64,000 nt of DNA from Rhodobacterales bacterium HKCCE2091 (GCA_015689685.1 WVSL01000018.1:1-64000), one strand, 5' to 3'; positions 53,792-63,775 are shown, counted from the stretch's first letter. Notes: generated from the letters alone by a model not told the origin. Translations and numbers: made by a program.

Positions 53792-55407
53792 TGGCGAGGG
53801 TCCGCCTCACCGCGGGGCTGTTCCTGTCGGCCGTGCTCGTCGGTCTGCTCCTGATCCAGCCGAACAGGCCGTCGGCCGTCACCTGGCAGGCGTTGACGAT
53901 GAAGCCGCTGGAACTGCCGGTACTACTGTTCGGCGCGCTCGCCCTCGGCCGGTGGATCACGGTGCCGGCGGCGGTCGTGGCGACGGTCCTGATCCTCCTC
54001 TCGACGCTGAAATTCGCGGACCTCGCCGCCTACGAGGCCTTCGGGCGGAGCTTCGACCCGGTGGTCGACATGAACCTCGTTCCCGCCGGTTTCCGGCTTC
54101 TGTCCGGTAGCATCGGCGTGCCGGCGACCGCCGCGGCGGCAGCGTTCGTCGTAATCGCGCTGGTGCTTCTGGGCTGGCTCGTCTTCGCCGGGCTCCGGTC
54201 CTGGGGTCGGGCCGGTGCGCGCCTTCCCTCGGGCGGCAGGTATGCCGCCGCCACGCTCTCCGCCGCCTTCGTCGCCCTGTCCGCCGCCGATGTCCGGGCC
54301 GCCCTGCAGGAAGGCGTGCAATGGAACCCGCCCGGAACCGCCTTCTCGGCCCGCACGGCGATCCTGGAGGGGCGGGGGATTCTCAGGTCGCAGGCGGCCC
54401 TGGAGGAGTTCCACGCCGCTGCGGAGGCGGATCCCTGGCAGGAGCGGGAGGGCGGGTTTGCCCGCCTCGATGGCCGCGACATCGTGATCGTGTTCATCGA
54501 AAGCTACGGCCGCGCCGCCTATGACAACCCGCTCTATGCCCCCCGGCATGGCGAAACCGTGCAGCAGGGAGAGATCGCCCTGGCCCGCACCGGCCTGGCT
54601 GCGCGATCCGGCTGGCTGACATCGCCGGTCATCGGCGGGCGAAGCTGGCTTGCCCACGGCACCCTGGCCTCGGGCCTCGAACTCGGCGACCAGCGCCGGT
54701 ACGGTGCGATGCTGACGAGCCCGCGCCGGACGCTGTTCGATATCGCCAACGACGCGGGGTACCACACGCTGGCGGTGGCCCCGGCCATCGTCCTGCCCTG
54801 GCCCGAGGGACCGCAGTTCGGGTTCCGCGAAATACTCGACGCCGACGACCTCGGCTATGCCGGGTTGCCGTTCAACTGGGTCACGATGCCGGACCAGTAC
54901 ACGCTTGCCGCCTTCGAACGCCTCGCGCCGCGGGACGCGCCTCTTCTCGCCGAGATCGCCCTGATTTCCAGCCACGCGCCCTGGACGCCCGTGGCCGAGA
55001 TGGTGCCCTGGGACGACGTCGGCGACGGCAGCATCTTCGACGAGATGGCCACCGCGGGGCCGACCCCGCGCGAGGTCTGGTCCGACCGCGACAGCATCCG
55101 CGACCATTACGGCCGGTCCCTCGACTATTCGTTGCAGGCCGTGCTGTCCTGGGCGGCGCTCTCGCGCGAGTCTGCGCCGCTGATCGTCGTGCTCGGCGAC
55201 CACCAGGCGGCGGCCACGATCTCGCAGGACGGCGGGATGGACGTGCCTGTCCACCTGATCGGCCCGCCCGAGGTGCTGGCCTTCTTCGACGGCTGGAACT
55301 GGTCCGAGGGCCTGACACCGGCGGGGGAGCTTCCGGTCTGGCCGATGAGCGCCTTCCGCGACCGCTTTCTCGCCGCGACGAGCGGGCCGGGGGAGGATCG
55401 ATCGTGA
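53791..55407 (+). CDS. Membrane-anchored sulfatase/phosphotransferase-fold protein
   Basis: 538 residues: four N-terminal membrane helices (to about residue 170), then an alkaline-phosphatase-superfamily domain. IVIVFIESYGRAAYDNP, SWLAHGTLASG and VVLGDHQAAA match the metal-site blocks of sulfatase-like and lipid phosphotransferase (LtaS/EptA-like) enzymes. There is no CxPxR formylglycine motif, so phosphoryl or phospho-alcohol transfer is more likely than sulfate-ester cleavage. Start overlaps the previous stop by 1 bp (TGATG), and its stop overlaps the next start. Confidence 0.75.
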   Translation: MARVRLTAGLFLSAVLVGLLLIQPNRPSAVTWQALTMKPLELPVLLFGALALGRWITVPAAVVATVLILLSTLKFADLAAYEAFGRSFDPVVDMNLVPAGFRLLSGSIGVPATAAAAAFVVIALVLLGWLVFAGLRSWGRAGARLPSGGRYAAATLSAAFVALSAADVRAALQEGVQWNPPGTAFSARTAILEGRGILRSQAALEEFHAAAEADPWQEREGGFARLDGRDIVIVFIESYGRAAYDNPLYAPRHGETVQQGEIALARTGLAARSGWLTSPVIGGRSWLAHGTLASGLELGDQRRYGAMLTSPRRTLFDIANDAGYHTLAVAPAIVLPWPEGPQFGFREILDADDLGYAGLPFNWVTMPDQYTLAAFERLAPRDAPLLAEIALISSHAPWTPVAEMVPWDDVGDGSIFDEMATAGPTPREVWSDRDSIRDHYGRSLDYSLQAVLSWAALSRESAPLIVVLGDHQAAATISQDGGMDVPVHLIGPPEVLAFFDGWNWSEGLTPAGELPVWPMSAFRDRFLAATSGPGEDRS

Positions 55408-56303
55408 AGCTGCTCCGCTTTCTCGTCCCGCTGGCGCTGGTCGCGCTCTGCCTCGTGCTGGCGGAGGGGCAGGGCGTGCTCGACCGCCTGGCCGGGGTGC
55501 ATCCGGGCTGGATCGCCGCGAGCGTGCTGATCCTGACGGCGGTGATCGCCCTGTCGGCCCTTCGCTGGCGCCTGACCGCCGACTCCCTCGGCCTGCCGAT
55601 GACCGGGGTCGACGCGCTCCGGGAATACTATCTCGCGCAATTCGTGAACCAGACGCTGCCGGGCGGTGTCCTCGGCGACGCGTCGCGCGCGGTCCGGTCC
55701 CGGCAGGGCGGGCCGGTGACCCCCGCCGCGCAGTCGGTGGTGCTGGAGCGGGCGTCGGGGCAGGTCGGCATGGCGCTCGTCCTCGGCGTCGGCGTTCTCG
55801 GCGCGATGGTTCATCCGCGCGCGCCGATCCGCCTCGATGTCGCCTTCTGGCTCCCCGCGGCGGTCCTCGTCGGCATGGCTGCCGTGCTGGCCGCGCTGGC
55901 CATGACGCGGGTGTCCGGAAGCTGGGGCGCCGCCGTGCGCACGGCCCTAGTCGCGCGGTGGCCGGTGCAGGTCGCCCTGTCTCTCGCCATCGCGGCGCTG
56001 ACCGTCGCCGCCTTCGCCACGTCCGCGCGGGCCACCGGCACGCCGCTCGAACCGCTGGCCGCCGCGCTGATCGTGCCGCCGGTCCTGACCGCGATGCTGC
56101 TGCCGGCCTCGGTCGCCGGTTGGGGCTGGCGGGAAGGCGCCGCCGCGGCCCTGTTCCCGCTTGCCGGGCTTGCACCCGAGGCGGGGATTGCCGCCAGTAT
56201 CGCCTTCGGTGTCGCCGTGCTGGCCTCCACGCTCCCCGGGGCGTTCTTCGTGCTCTACCCGCCGCCGCGGAAGCTCCCGCCCGTTGCCTGTGCCCGTGAA
56301 TAG
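55404..56303 (+). CDS. LPG-synthase-TM/UPF0104 flippase-like membrane protein
   Basis: 299-residue membrane protein with eight or so helices. ALREYYLAQFVNQTLPGGVLGDASRAVRSRQ and the later WGWREGAAAALFPLAG are the usual conserved blocks of the lysylphosphatidylglycerol synthase TM/AglD family. Such proteins flip or modify lipids. It starts at a GTG overlapping the previous stop by 4 bp. It supports a lipid-modification role for this operon. Confidence 0.8.
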   Translation: MKLLRFLVPLALVALCLVLAEGQGVLDRLAGVHPGWIAASVLILTAVIALSALRWRLTADSLGLPMTGVDALREYYLAQFVNQTLPGGVLGDASRAVRSRQGGPVTPAAQSVVLERASGQVGMALVLGVGVLGAMVHPRAPIRLDVAFWLPAAVLVGMAAVLAALAMTRVSGSWGAAVRTALVARWPVQVALSLAIAALTVAAFATSARATGTPLEPLAAALIVPPVLTAMLLPASVAGWGWREGAAAALFPLAGLAPEAGIAASIAFGVAVLASTLPGAFFVLYPPPRKLPPVACARE

Positions 56304-56334
56304 CCTAGCTGTGGCTGAACTGGAGATCGTCGAC

Positions 56335-57321
56335 ATGAAACTCATCCAACCCAACCGCCGCCTGTTCCTCGGCGGTGCCGCGGCACTCGGCGCCTCGGCC
56401 ATGCTGTCCGCCCGCGCCCGCGCACAGGAGGCGGTGAACTTCCAGCTGTCCTGGCTGCACTCGGTGCAGTTCGGCGGCAGCTACATCGCGCTCGACAAGG
56501 GCTACTGGGCCGAGGAGGACCTCGCGGTCACCCTGCTGCCCGGCGGCCCGAACGCACCGGTGGAGCCGCCGGTCGTCGCCGGAACCGCGCTCGTCGGCAT
56601 CTCGGCGGCGGATTACACCGCGGCCGCGGTGAACCAGGGCGCGCCGTTCAGGATCATCGGCGTGGCGATGCAGAAGAACCCGTTCACTATCGCCTCGCTG
56701 CCGGAAAACCCGGTCAACGAGCCCGCCGATCTCGTCGGCAAGCGGATCGGCATGGCACTCGCCAACATGCCTGTGCTGGAGGCGCTGTGTTCGATCAACG
56801 GCGTGGACGTGGGCGAAATCGAGGTCGTGCCGACGCAGTACGATCCCGCGCCGCTGGTGCAGGGTCAGGTCGACTGCCTGCTCTGCTGGCTGACCGACCT
56901 GCCGGTCGCGATGGAGATCCAGGGGCTGGAGCCGGTGACCATGCTGCTCGCCGATTTCGGCTACGCGGTACATTCGCAGACCTACATCGCGACGGAAGAC
57001 ACGCTCGCCAACCGCCGGGAGGACCTCGTGGGCCTCATGCGCGGCGAGGTGCGCGGGTGGGAGGACTACCTCGCCGACACCGATGCCGCGGCGGAGCTGA
57101 CGGTGGAGATGTTCCCCGACGCCGGCCTCGACCTCGAGACACAGAAACTCCAGGCTGCGCGGCAGGTGCCGCTCATGTTCTCGGATCTGACCGAGGACCG
57201 GGGTTTCGGATGGTTCACCGACGAGACGGTCGCCGCGAACGTCGAGACGCTGGAGCTTCTCGGCAACCCGGTCAGCCCGGACCTCTGGGACCTGTCGATC
57301 CTCGAAGAGGCGCACGGATAG
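56335..57321 (+). CDS. NMT1/THI5-like ABC transporter substrate-binding protein
   Basis: 328-residue periplasmic binding protein with a Tat-like or Sec leader ([20 protein letters not shown], cleavage near ARA-Q). The body has [28 protein letters not shown], the NMT1 pattern, and [20 protein letters not shown]. Relatives bind thiamine-pyrimidine, nitrate, taurine or other small ligands. It is followed by an ATPase and a double permease. The ligand cannot be assigned; a pyrimidine is one option. Confidence 0.85.
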   Translation: MKLIQPNRRLFLGGAAALGASAMLSARARAQEAVNFQLSWLHSVQFGGSYIALDKGYWAEEDLAVTLLPGGPNAPVEPPVVAGTALVGISAADYTAAAVNQGAPFRIIGVAMQKNPFTIASLPENPVNEPADLVGKRIGMALANMPVLEALCSINGVDVGEIEVVPTQYDPAPLVQGQVDCLLCWLTDLPVAMEIQGLEPVTMLLADFGYAVHSQTYIATEDTLANRREDLVGLMRGEVRGWEDYLADTDAAAELTVEMFPDAGLDLETQKLQAARQVPLMFSDLTEDRGFGWFTDETVAANVETLELLGNPVSPDLWDLSILEEAHG

Positions 57322-57328
57322 GAAGGCG

Positions 57329-58108
57329 ATGCCGAAGCGGCCCGATATCCGCATCGACGGGGTGTCCAAGTCCTTCGACGGCGTCGAGGCGGTGGCGCCG
57401 CTCGACCTCGTGCTCGCGGGCGGCGAGGTGACGGCGCTGGTCGGGCCCTCGGGTTGCGGAAAGTCGACGCTCCTGCGCCTGATCGCCGGGCTGGAACGGC
57501 CGAACGCGGGCAGCATCGCGATCGGTGAGGAGACACCGGACGACATCCGCAGCCGCGCCGGGCTCGCGGTCGCCTTCCAGGATGCCGCGCTGCTGCCGTG
57601 GCGCACGGTGAAGGGCAACGTGGCGCTCGGCAGGAAACTGTCGCGCCACAAGCCCGACACCGAGGCCGATGCCGACCTGATCCGACTGGTGGGGCTCGCC
57701 GGGTTCGAGCGTCGGCGGCCGGGCGAATTGTCCGGTGGGATGCGGCAGCGGGCCGCCATCGCCCGGGCCCTGGCCGGGGGGCCGGAACTCCTGCTGCTCG
57801 ACGAGCCCTTCGGCGCCGTAGACGAACTGACCCGCGAACGGCTGAACGTCGAGCTCGCGCCGCTTTGGGAAGAACGGGGGGCGACCGTGATCCTCGTCAC
57901 CCACTCGGTCGCCGAGGCCGTGCGGCTGTCCGACCGCGTGCTGGTCCTGACGGCACGTCCCGCCGGGATCGCCGCCGACATCGCGGTCGGGCTGCCCCGG
58001 CCGCGCGACCTCGCGATCTCGGACTCCGCGGCGTTCCGGGACATCTGCTCCGACGTCACCGCGGCGCTTCGGGCGAACGTCGTGCCCGACAACCTCGCCG
58101 CCGAATGA
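57329..58108 (+). CDS. ABC transporter ATP-binding protein (nitrate/taurine/HMP type)
   Basis: 259-residue ATPase: Walker [10 protein letters not shown] (39-47), LSGGMRQ signature, [18 protein letters not shown] with Walker B and D-loop, and THSVAEAV. The [11 protein letters not shown] form is typical of the NitT/TauT/ThiZ group. It overlaps the following permease by 4 bp (ATGA) and couples ATP hydrolysis to transport by that protein. Confidence 0.92.
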   Translation: MPKRPDIRIDGVSKSFDGVEAVAPLDLVLAGGEVTALVGPSGCGKSTLLRLIAGLERPNAGSIAIGEETPDDIRSRAGLAVAFQDAALLPWRTVKGNVALGRKLSRHKPDTEADADLIRLVGLAGFERRRPGELSGGMRQRAAIARALAGGPELLLLDEPFGAVDELTRERLNVELAPLWEERGATVILVTHSVAEAVRLSDRVLVLTARPAGIAADIAVGLPRPRDLAISDSAAFRDICSDVTAALRANVVPDNLAAE

Positions 58109-59694
58109 GCAGCGCGGACGGCGCCATGCCGGGTCGCCGTGTCCGGCTGGCGGAGCCGGTGGTGCGGGCCGCGAACGTCCTTGTCCTGATCGTGCTGTGG
58201 GAGGCTGGCGCCCGGCTTACCGCGGGCAGTTTCGTCATCGCCGCGCCAAGCGCCATCGTCGCCCATATCGCAGAGAACGCGGGCCTACTGTGGCGCGCGC
58301 TTCTCGCTACCTCGTCGGCCGCGGCGCAGGGCTTCGTCTGGGGTAACCTGGCGGGGATCGCGCTGGCGCTCGTCGCCGTCCTCGTCCCGCGCTCGGAGCG
58401 CGTCCTGTCCACCCTCGCGCTTCTCGTCTTCTGCCTGCCGCTCGTCGCGACCGGGCCGATCCTTCGCGTGCTCTACGGCCCCGGCACCGGCCCGCAGATC
58501 ACCCTCGCCGCGCTCGCGGTCTACTACACCACGTTCCTGCCGGTCCTCGTCGGCCTCCGCGCGGCGCCACGCGACTGGCTCGACCTCGTGCGCAGTTACG
58601 GCCACGGGCGGCTGACGCTTCTCGGCCTCGTCCGTCTGCCGGCATCGCTGCCCTACCTGACGGCGGGGTTGCAGATCGCCGCGCCGGCCGCGTTTCTCGG
58701 GGCGATGGTGGGCGAGTTCACCGGGGCCGAGCGTGGCCTCGGCGTGCTGACCGTGCGCGCGCTCCGCGCCCTCGACCTGCCGGCGACATGGAGCATCGCG
58801 GTGATCGCCGCAGGCGTTTCGATGCTGGCCTTCTGGGCGGTCGGTGCGATCGGGCGAAGGCTCGACCTCGCGCCGCCGCAGATCCTGCTCGCCCCGCCGG
58901 TCGACCACCGCCGCCATCCCCTCGGCGTCGTGGCCGCACCGATCCTCGCGCTTCTCGTCGCCGTGGCGCTCTGGCAGGTCCTCATGGACCTCTTCGCGCT
59001 GTCACCGTTCTTCGCCAAGCGGCCGGGGGACGTGCTTGCATTCGTCCTCACCGGGCCCGCGGCGGCGGAGCATCGGGCGGTCCTGTTGTCCGCGATGGGG
59101 GAAACTCTGGCCTACGCCGTCCCCGGCTACCTCGCGGGCCTCGCGCTCGGCGTGGGCCTGACCGCCGCGTTGACGCTCGCGCCGCGCCTCGCCGCGGTCA
59201 CGCTTCCGGTCTCCGTGGCGCTCCGGTCCATCCCGATCATCGCCACCGCACCCGTGATCATCTGGGCACTCGGCCGCGGGGCGACGGGCACCATCGCCGT
59301 CGTCGCGGTGATGATCTTCTTCCCGACGCTCGTGGCCTGCCTGCATGGCGTGATGCGCACGCCGCGCTCGGTGCACGACGTCTTCGCAAGCTACGACGCC
59401 GGCCCGTTCCGCAGGCTGGTCGACGCGCAACTGCCCGCGATGCTGCCGGCGTTCTTCGCCTCCGCCCGGATGGCGATCCCGGCCGCGATCCTCGCGGTCA
59501 CCACCGCCGAATGGCTCGCCACCGGGCGCGGCATCGGCGCGCTGATGGCGACCACGGCCTCGACCTCGAACTACGGGATGTTGTGGAGCTCCATCGCCCT
59601 GATCGGGCTTGCCGCGCTGGTCGCCCACGGTGCGGTCGCCGCCGTGGAACGCGCGGTCCTCGTCCGCACCAGCGCCGAGCAGCTTGCGCGATGA
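58105..59694 (+). CDS. ABC transporter permease, tandem-fused double domain
   Basis: 529 residues made of two BPD_transp_1 permease halves. Half 1 (about 20-255) ends with the [12 protein letters not shown] coupling region; half 2 (about 270-520) with [12 protein letters not shown]. Each half shows five to six helices. Most relatives (ThiX, TauC, SsuC) are single-domain about 260 residues and dimerise; here the dimer is one chain. It overlaps the ATPase stop and the next start by 4 bp each. Confidence 0.85.
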   Translation: MSSADGAMPGRRVRLAEPVVRAANVLVLIVLWEAGARLTAGSFVIAAPSAIVAHIAENAGLLWRALLATSSAAAQGFVWGNLAGIALALVAVLVPRSERVLSTLALLVFCLPLVATGPILRVLYGPGTGPQITLAALAVYYTTFLPVLVGLRAAPRDWLDLVRSYGHGRLTLLGLVRLPASLPYLTAGLQIAAPAAFLGAMVGEFTGAERGLGVLTVRALRALDLPATWSIAVIAAGVSMLAFWAVGAIGRRLDLAPPQILLAPPVDHRRHPLGVVAAPILALLVAVALWQVLMDLFALSPFFAKRPGDVLAFVLTGPAAAEHRAVLLSAMGETLAYAVPGYLAGLALGVGLTAALTLAPRLAAVTLPVSVALRSIPIIATAPVIIWALGRGATGTIAVVAVMIFFPTLVACLHGVMRTPRSVHDVFASYDAGPFRRLVDAQLPAMLPAFFASARMAIPAAILAVTTAEWLATGRGIGALMATTASTSNYGMLWSSIALIGLAALVAHGAVAAVERAVLVRTSAEQLAR

Positions 59695-60734
59695 GGGCCT
59701 GCGCCTTTGCCATACCGGGCGACCCGCGTCAGAAAACGGGCGGCTACATCTACGAGGCGCGGCTTCTGGACGAGCTGCGTGCCGCAGGGCGCGATGTCCG
59801 GCAGATCGAGCTTCCCGACGCCGCCGCGGCGGCCGAGCCCGGCGAGACGGTCCGGGCCGAGGTGGCGGAGATCCTCGAAGCGCTGCCCGCGGACCTGCCG
59901 CTCATCCTCGATGGCCTCGCCTTCGCCGCGATGCGGACCACGGATCTCGCGCGCCTGCGGTGCCCGGTCGTCGCGATGCTGCACCATCCGATGGGGATGG
60001 AGGAGGGCCTCGACCCCGACATCGCGGACCGGTTGATCGCGCAGGAGACCGCGAACCTCTCCCATGCCGCCCACGTCGTGGTGACGAGCCCCCACACCCG
60101 CGAGACCTATATCGGCCTCGGCGCCGATCCGGCACGGATCACCGTGGCCCTGCCGGGTCTCGACCTGTCCGAGCCGGCGCCGTGCCGGACCGGCCGGCCG
60201 CTCATTCTCTCGGTGGGCCTCCTCGCCCCGCGCAAGGGCCACGACATCCTGATCCGGGCGCTCGGTGAAATCGCCGCCCTCGACTGGCACGCCCGTATCA
60301 TCGGCAAGACATACGATGCGGCTCTCGCAAAGGACCTCGCGGGTCTCATTGAGCGCCTCGGCCTGTCGGGCCGCGTTGTCCTCGATGGCGAGCTTTCGGA
60401 CGAGGACCTCGCCCGGGCCTACCAGGACGCCACGATCTTCGCGCTCGCGACCCGGTACGAAGGCTACGGAATGGCGCTGGTGGAGGCGATGGCGCACGGG
60501 TTGCCGATCGTGACCTGCCCGACCGGGGCAGTGGTCGACACGGTCAGGGACGGGGCCATCCTGGTGCCGGCGGACGATCCCGAAGGCTTCGCCGGTGCCC
60601 TGCGGGATCTTCTGCTGTCGCCCGGCAAGCGCGCCGATCTCGCCAGGCACTCGCTGGACCGGGTACGCGAACTGCCGCGCTGGACGGACACGGCGTCCGT
60701 CATGGGGGCGGTGCTGGACGCGATCGCAGGGTGA
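59691..60734 (+). CDS. Family 4 glycosyltransferase (GT4)
   Basis: 347-residue GT-B-fold enzyme. The N-terminal acceptor domain opens [25 protein letters not shown]; the C-terminal donor domain has LILSVGLLAPRKGHDILIRAL and the E-x7-E region TRYEGYGMALVEAMAHGLPIV. It transfers a sugar from a nucleotide donor. It overlaps the permease stop by 4 bp and is last of the operon. Its target is unknown; lipid or small-molecule acceptors are both possible. Confidence 0.88.
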   Translation: MRACAFAIPGDPRQKTGGYIYEARLLDELRAAGRDVRQIELPDAAAAAEPGETVRAEVAEILEALPADLPLILDGLAFAAMRTTDLARLRCPVVAMLHHPMGMEEGLDPDIADRLIAQETANLSHAAHVVVTSPHTRETYIGLGADPARITVALPGLDLSEPAPCRTGRPLILSVGLLAPRKGHDILIRALGEIAALDWHARIIGKTYDAALAKDLAGLIERLGLSGRVVLDGELSDEDLARAYQDATIFALATRYEGYGMALVEAMAHGLPIVTCPTGAVVDTVRDGAILVPADDPEGFAGALRDLLLSPGKRADLARHSLDRVRELPRWTDTASVMGAVLDAIAG

Positions 60735-61333
60735 CGTAGGCGGGCGGTTCGCGCCGACCGCGGGGCCGAGGGAACGGGTGAGGCGCGAGAGGGCGGGATC
60801 TCCCCTTTCGCCGTCATCCGGCCGAGGCCGCTGGTCGTGCTGACCAAGCCGCGGTCTGGTCCGGTAATCCGGGTCCACATCTGATCCCGAGCCCCGCGAA
60901 TCTCCCGGATGACCGAGCGGTGCCGGTGCGAGGTCCCTGTGTCGAAGTCCATTCCGAAGGAGATCGGGTCCGTGACATCAGCGCGGGGTGCTCGTCGGGC
61001 GTCTGCCGGGATTTGAGCGGGAAACCGAAATCTGGCGATGGCCGTTCGAAAATGGGGCAACGCCACATCGACTACCGAACGTCGGGCGGAGGTCAGTGGG
61101 ACAACAGTGTCGTATGGAATTTCCCATCCCTGAGGAGGGGTGCCTTGCCCTAAAGTTTTGTAGCTATATCAGCAATTTAAACGACATCGGAGGTCGACCC
61201 GGGAAGTCGTTTTGAGTCGCAAGAGACTATTTTATTCGGAAGTGTGAAGATTTCCAATTCCTGAAAAATTTTGAACATGCAGCTTAATGAGTTTGGCCCG
61301 TGTCAACGTAAACAAGTTACTATGGAGACTACC
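60735..61333. other. Long intergenic control region before the roadblock gene
   Basis: About 600 bases without a convincing gene. The left two-thirds are GC-rich with only shadow-like frames. The right third (about 61140-61330) is clearly AT-rich, as expected for promoters in this genome, and includes the nested palindrome at 61179-61212. Confidence 0.6.
61179..61212. promoter_or_regulatory. Nested palindrome upstream of the roadblock-dynamin genes
   Basis: AAACGAC (61179-61185) and GTCGTTT (61206-61212) are mirror arms centred on exactly the same point as the perfect inner palindrome GGTCGACC (61192-61199). It lies about 120 bp upstream of the roadblock start. It could be an operator or an mRNA hairpin; no regulator gene lies next to it. 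Confidence 0.45.
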
Positions 61334-61702
61334 GTGGCCAACACTTCCAACACCGATCTTTCCCCGCTCACCGACATCAACGGCTTCATCGCCGCCTGCC
61401 TCGTGGATGGCGAATCCGGCCTGATGCTCTCGCAGGAAACCTCGGGCGTGAAATTCGACATCGAAGCGGCCGGCGCCGCCAACACCGAGGTCGTCCGCGC
61501 CAAGAACGAAGCGATGAAGGCCCTTGGTCTCGACGATGCGATCGAGGACATCCTGATCTCGCTCGGCACGCAGCTGCACCTGATCCGTCCGCTCGAATCC
61601 AACCCGCTGGTCTTCGTCTACGTCGCGCTCGACCGTTCGAAGGCGAACCTCGGCATGGCGCGCATGACCGTGAAGAAGGTCGAAGGCACGCTGAAGGTCT
61701 GA
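61334..61702 (+). CDS. Roadblock/LC7 domain protein (MglB-like)
   Basis: 122-residue protein made of one roadblock/LC7 domain: FIAACLVDGESGLMLSQE, a central helix TEVVRAKNEAMKALGL, ILISLGTQLHLIRPL and the closing strand/helix NLGMARMTVKKVEGTL, comparable with MglB of Myxococcus. The GTG start has GGAG 6 bp upstream; an ATG 12 bp earlier (61322) is possible. Roadblock proteins regulate small GTPases, for example MglB as the GAP of MglA. Here the downstream neighbours are dynamin-like GTPases, not an MglA. A hairpin separates the genes. Confidence 0.75.
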   Translation: MANTSNTDLSPLTDINGFIAACLVDGESGLMLSQETSGVKFDIEAAGAANTEVVRAKNEAMKALGLDDAIEDILISLGTQLHLIRPLESNPLVFVYVALDRSKANLGMARMTVKKVEGTLKV

Positions 61703-61720
61703 TCGGACCTCCTGACGAAA

Positions 61721-61752
61721 CCCGCGCCCCGGCCCGATGCCGGGGCGTGGGT
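61721..61752 (+). terminator. GC-rich hairpin between the roadblock and dynamin genes
   Basis: Arms ACCCGCGCCCCGGC / GCCGGGGCGTGGGT (14 pairs, one G-U) with a 5-nt loop, 18 bp after the roadblock stop. No T-run. It may be a partial terminator, making the roadblock protein more abundant than the GTPases. Confidence 0.5.
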
Positions 61753-61769
61753 GGGATCGGACCGATCCC
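61753..61769. promoter_or_regulatory. Short palindrome before the first dynamin-like gene
   Basis: GGGATCGG-A-CCGATCCC, perfect 8-bp arms around one base, immediately after the hairpin and 41 bp before the GTPase start. Possible operator or part of a compound RNA structure. Confidence 0.35.
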
Positions 61770-61810
61770 CGCGAAAGACGTGTGTTTACCGCTTACGAGT
61801 GAGGACGTGA

Positions 61811-63775
61811 ATGATGTCGAAAGGCGTGAACCTTCTGGATCAGTACCGGGACGGGTTCCGGGAACTGAACGAGTTCTGGGACGATGTCGACAACATCGAA
61901 AAATCGATCATCGACGTTTCGGAACACGCCCTTTCATTCGCGGAAGAACCACTTGAACAGGCGCTCGAGAAGATCAGGGCGTTCGAGCCCTCCGTCAGCA
62001 TCATCGGCCAGGTCAAGGCCGGCAAGAGCACGCTGCTGAACGCGATCATCGGCCAGACGGACCTGCTTCCGTCGGATGTGAACCCGTGGACCTCGGTCAT
62101 CACGGCGCTGCACCTCAACAACCGTCACCGGCCCTACGACACCCGCGCGGTGTTCCGGTTCTTCGACCAGAGCGAATGGGACCGGCTGGTCGCGACGGGC
62201 GGCCGACTGGGCGAGATGGCCGACCGTGCCGGCTTCGAACACGAGGCCGCCGAGGTCCGCGCGCAGATCGCCGAGATGCGCCAGACCACCGAAGAGCGGC
62301 TGGGCGACGAATTCCACGCGCTCCTGGGCAACTCGCATGCCTACCCGACGCTCGATAAGGACACGATCGACCGATACATCTGCTACGGCGATCCCGACGA
62401 TCTCGAAGACGGCTCGACCGACGGGGTCTACGCCGACATCACCAAGACCGCAGATCTCTTCATCGACCTGCCGCACCTGCCGAAGGGCCTGTGCCTGCGC
62501 GACACCCCGGGCGTCAACGACACCTTCATGATGCGCGAGCAGATCACCCTGAACGCGATTTCCGACAGCCGCGTCTGCGTCGTGGTCCTATCCGCGCACC
62601 AGGCGTTGTCGACGATGGACCTCGCACTGCTGCGGATAATCTGCAGCGTCGATGCCCGCGAAGTCCTGATCTTCGTCAACCGGATCGACGAACTGGACGA
62701 TCCGGTCGCCGAGCAGAAGAACATCACCAAGTCGATCCGGAACACGCTGCGCCGGCTCGGCGTGGGCGAGGGCATCGATATCCTCTACGGGTCCGGCTAC
62801 TGGGCCAACTTCGCGATTTCCGACACGGACCAGATGCTTCCGGCCAGCCGCGCGGCGCTCGCGAAGCTGCATGGCGGCGACACGGACGATCTCGGTGTGC
62901 TGCGCGAACGTGCCATGCAGTCCTCGGGCATCTACGCGCTGCTCAAGGCGATCTCGTACCGCGTGGTCGATGGTCCGGGCGAGGCGTTCCTCACCGACAT
63001 CCGCAACGAGGTCCAGGCCATCGTCGAGATGAGCGAGACCATCGAGGACATCAGCGAAACCAGTCGCAAGGGACTCGCGAGCGTCCGGATCACCTCGGCG
63101 GAACTGGCGGTCAAGCTCGCGGACGTGAGGGACGATGCGCTGAAGTCGTTCGACGATCGGGTCGGCGAATTGCGCGATGGCTTCCGCGAGAGGCTCGAAC
63201 GGGCCCGCGATGTCTTCGTGCAGTCCGCGCTTACCGCGCTGGAGTCCCATATCGAGCTGTCGAACGAGATGGGGTCCTGGTCGCACGATCCGGTCACCTT
63301 GCGGATGATGATGAAGACCGCGTTCACCTCCGCCTGCGCCAAGCTGCGCCGCGAGGGCGAGACGGCGTTCGACGACGTGCTCGACGGCATCCAGCAGATC
63401 CTGGAGGACGACATGGGCGTCTTCCGCGAAGGCAGCTCCATCGAGTTCCCCGAACAGGCGCAGCACAAGGCACCGACGGTGCTCGCGCGGACGATGACGC
63501 TGGATCTGCAGGGGTCGTGGTGGCGGAAATACTGGCGGTTCGGCCGCAAGACTTCCGCCGCCGCCCGGTACCAGGCCGTGATAGAGGCGGAGGCTCAGCC
63601 GCTGATCGAGGACCTGATCCGGGACTACTTCGAGCCGGCCGTGGACCGCACGCGGCTGATCGTCGAGGTCTTCGCCCGCGACCAAGGCGCGTTCTGCAAC
63701 GCGATCATCGAGCACTTCGAGCGCTTCGGCAACGAGCGCGAGGCACAATACGTCGAACAGAGGATGTCGGCATGA
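61811..63775 (+). CDS. Dynamin-family GTPase A
   Basis: 654-residue large GTPase. G1 GQVKAGKST at 66-74, G2 Thr94 in PWTSV, G3 DTPG at 231-234, G4 NRID at 290-293. A 130-residue helical insertion lies between G2 and G3, and a long helical stalk follows residue 380. An aromatic-basic patch, SWWRKYWRFGRK at 569-580, could touch membranes. Bacterial dynamin-like proteins remodel or protect membranes, often in pairs. The start (MMSKGVN) has gagg 6 bp upstream; the second ATG (61814) is equally possible. Its stop overlaps the next gene by 4 bp. Confidence 0.87.
   Translation: MMSKGVNLLDQYRDGFRELNEFWDDVDNIEKSIIDVSEHALSFAEEPLEQALEKIRAFEPSVSIIGQVKAGKSTLLNAIIGQTDLLPSDVNPWTSVITALHLNNRHRPYDTRAVFRFFDQSEWDRLVATGGRLGEMADRAGFEHEAAEVRAQIAEMRQTTEERLGDEFHALLGNSHAYPTLDKDTIDRYICYGDPDDLEDGSTDGVYADITKTADLFIDLPHLPKGLCLRDTPGVNDTFMMREQITLNAISDSRVCVVVLSAHQALSTMDLALLRIICSVDAREVLIFVNRIDELDDPVAEQKNITKSIRNTLRRLGVGEGIDILYGSGYWANFAISDTDQMLPASRAALAKLHGGDTDDLGVLRERAMQSSGIYALLKAISYRVVDGPGEAFLTDIRNEVQAIVEMSETIEDISETSRKGLASVRITSAELAVKLADVRDDALKSFDDRVGELRDGFRERLERARDVFVQSALTALESHIELSNEMGSWSHDPVTLRMMMKTAFTSACAKLRREGETAFDDVLDGIQQILEDDMGVFREGSSIEFPEQAQHKAPTVLARTMTLDLQGSWWRKYWRFGRKTSAAARYQAVIEAEAQPLIEDLIRDYFEPAVDRTRLIVEVFARDQGAFCNAIIEHFERFGNEREAQYVEQRMSA

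Noticed and set aside
53791-55407. Annotation as a classical sulfatase
   Set aside because: It lacks the CxPxR formylglycine motif; the membrane helices and metal blocks fit a phosphotransferase-like enzyme better.
60464-61066. Leftward open frame of 200 codons covering part of the gap after the GT4 gene
   Set aside because: It overlaps the GT4 gene antisense, has no ribosome site and no recognisable protein pattern.
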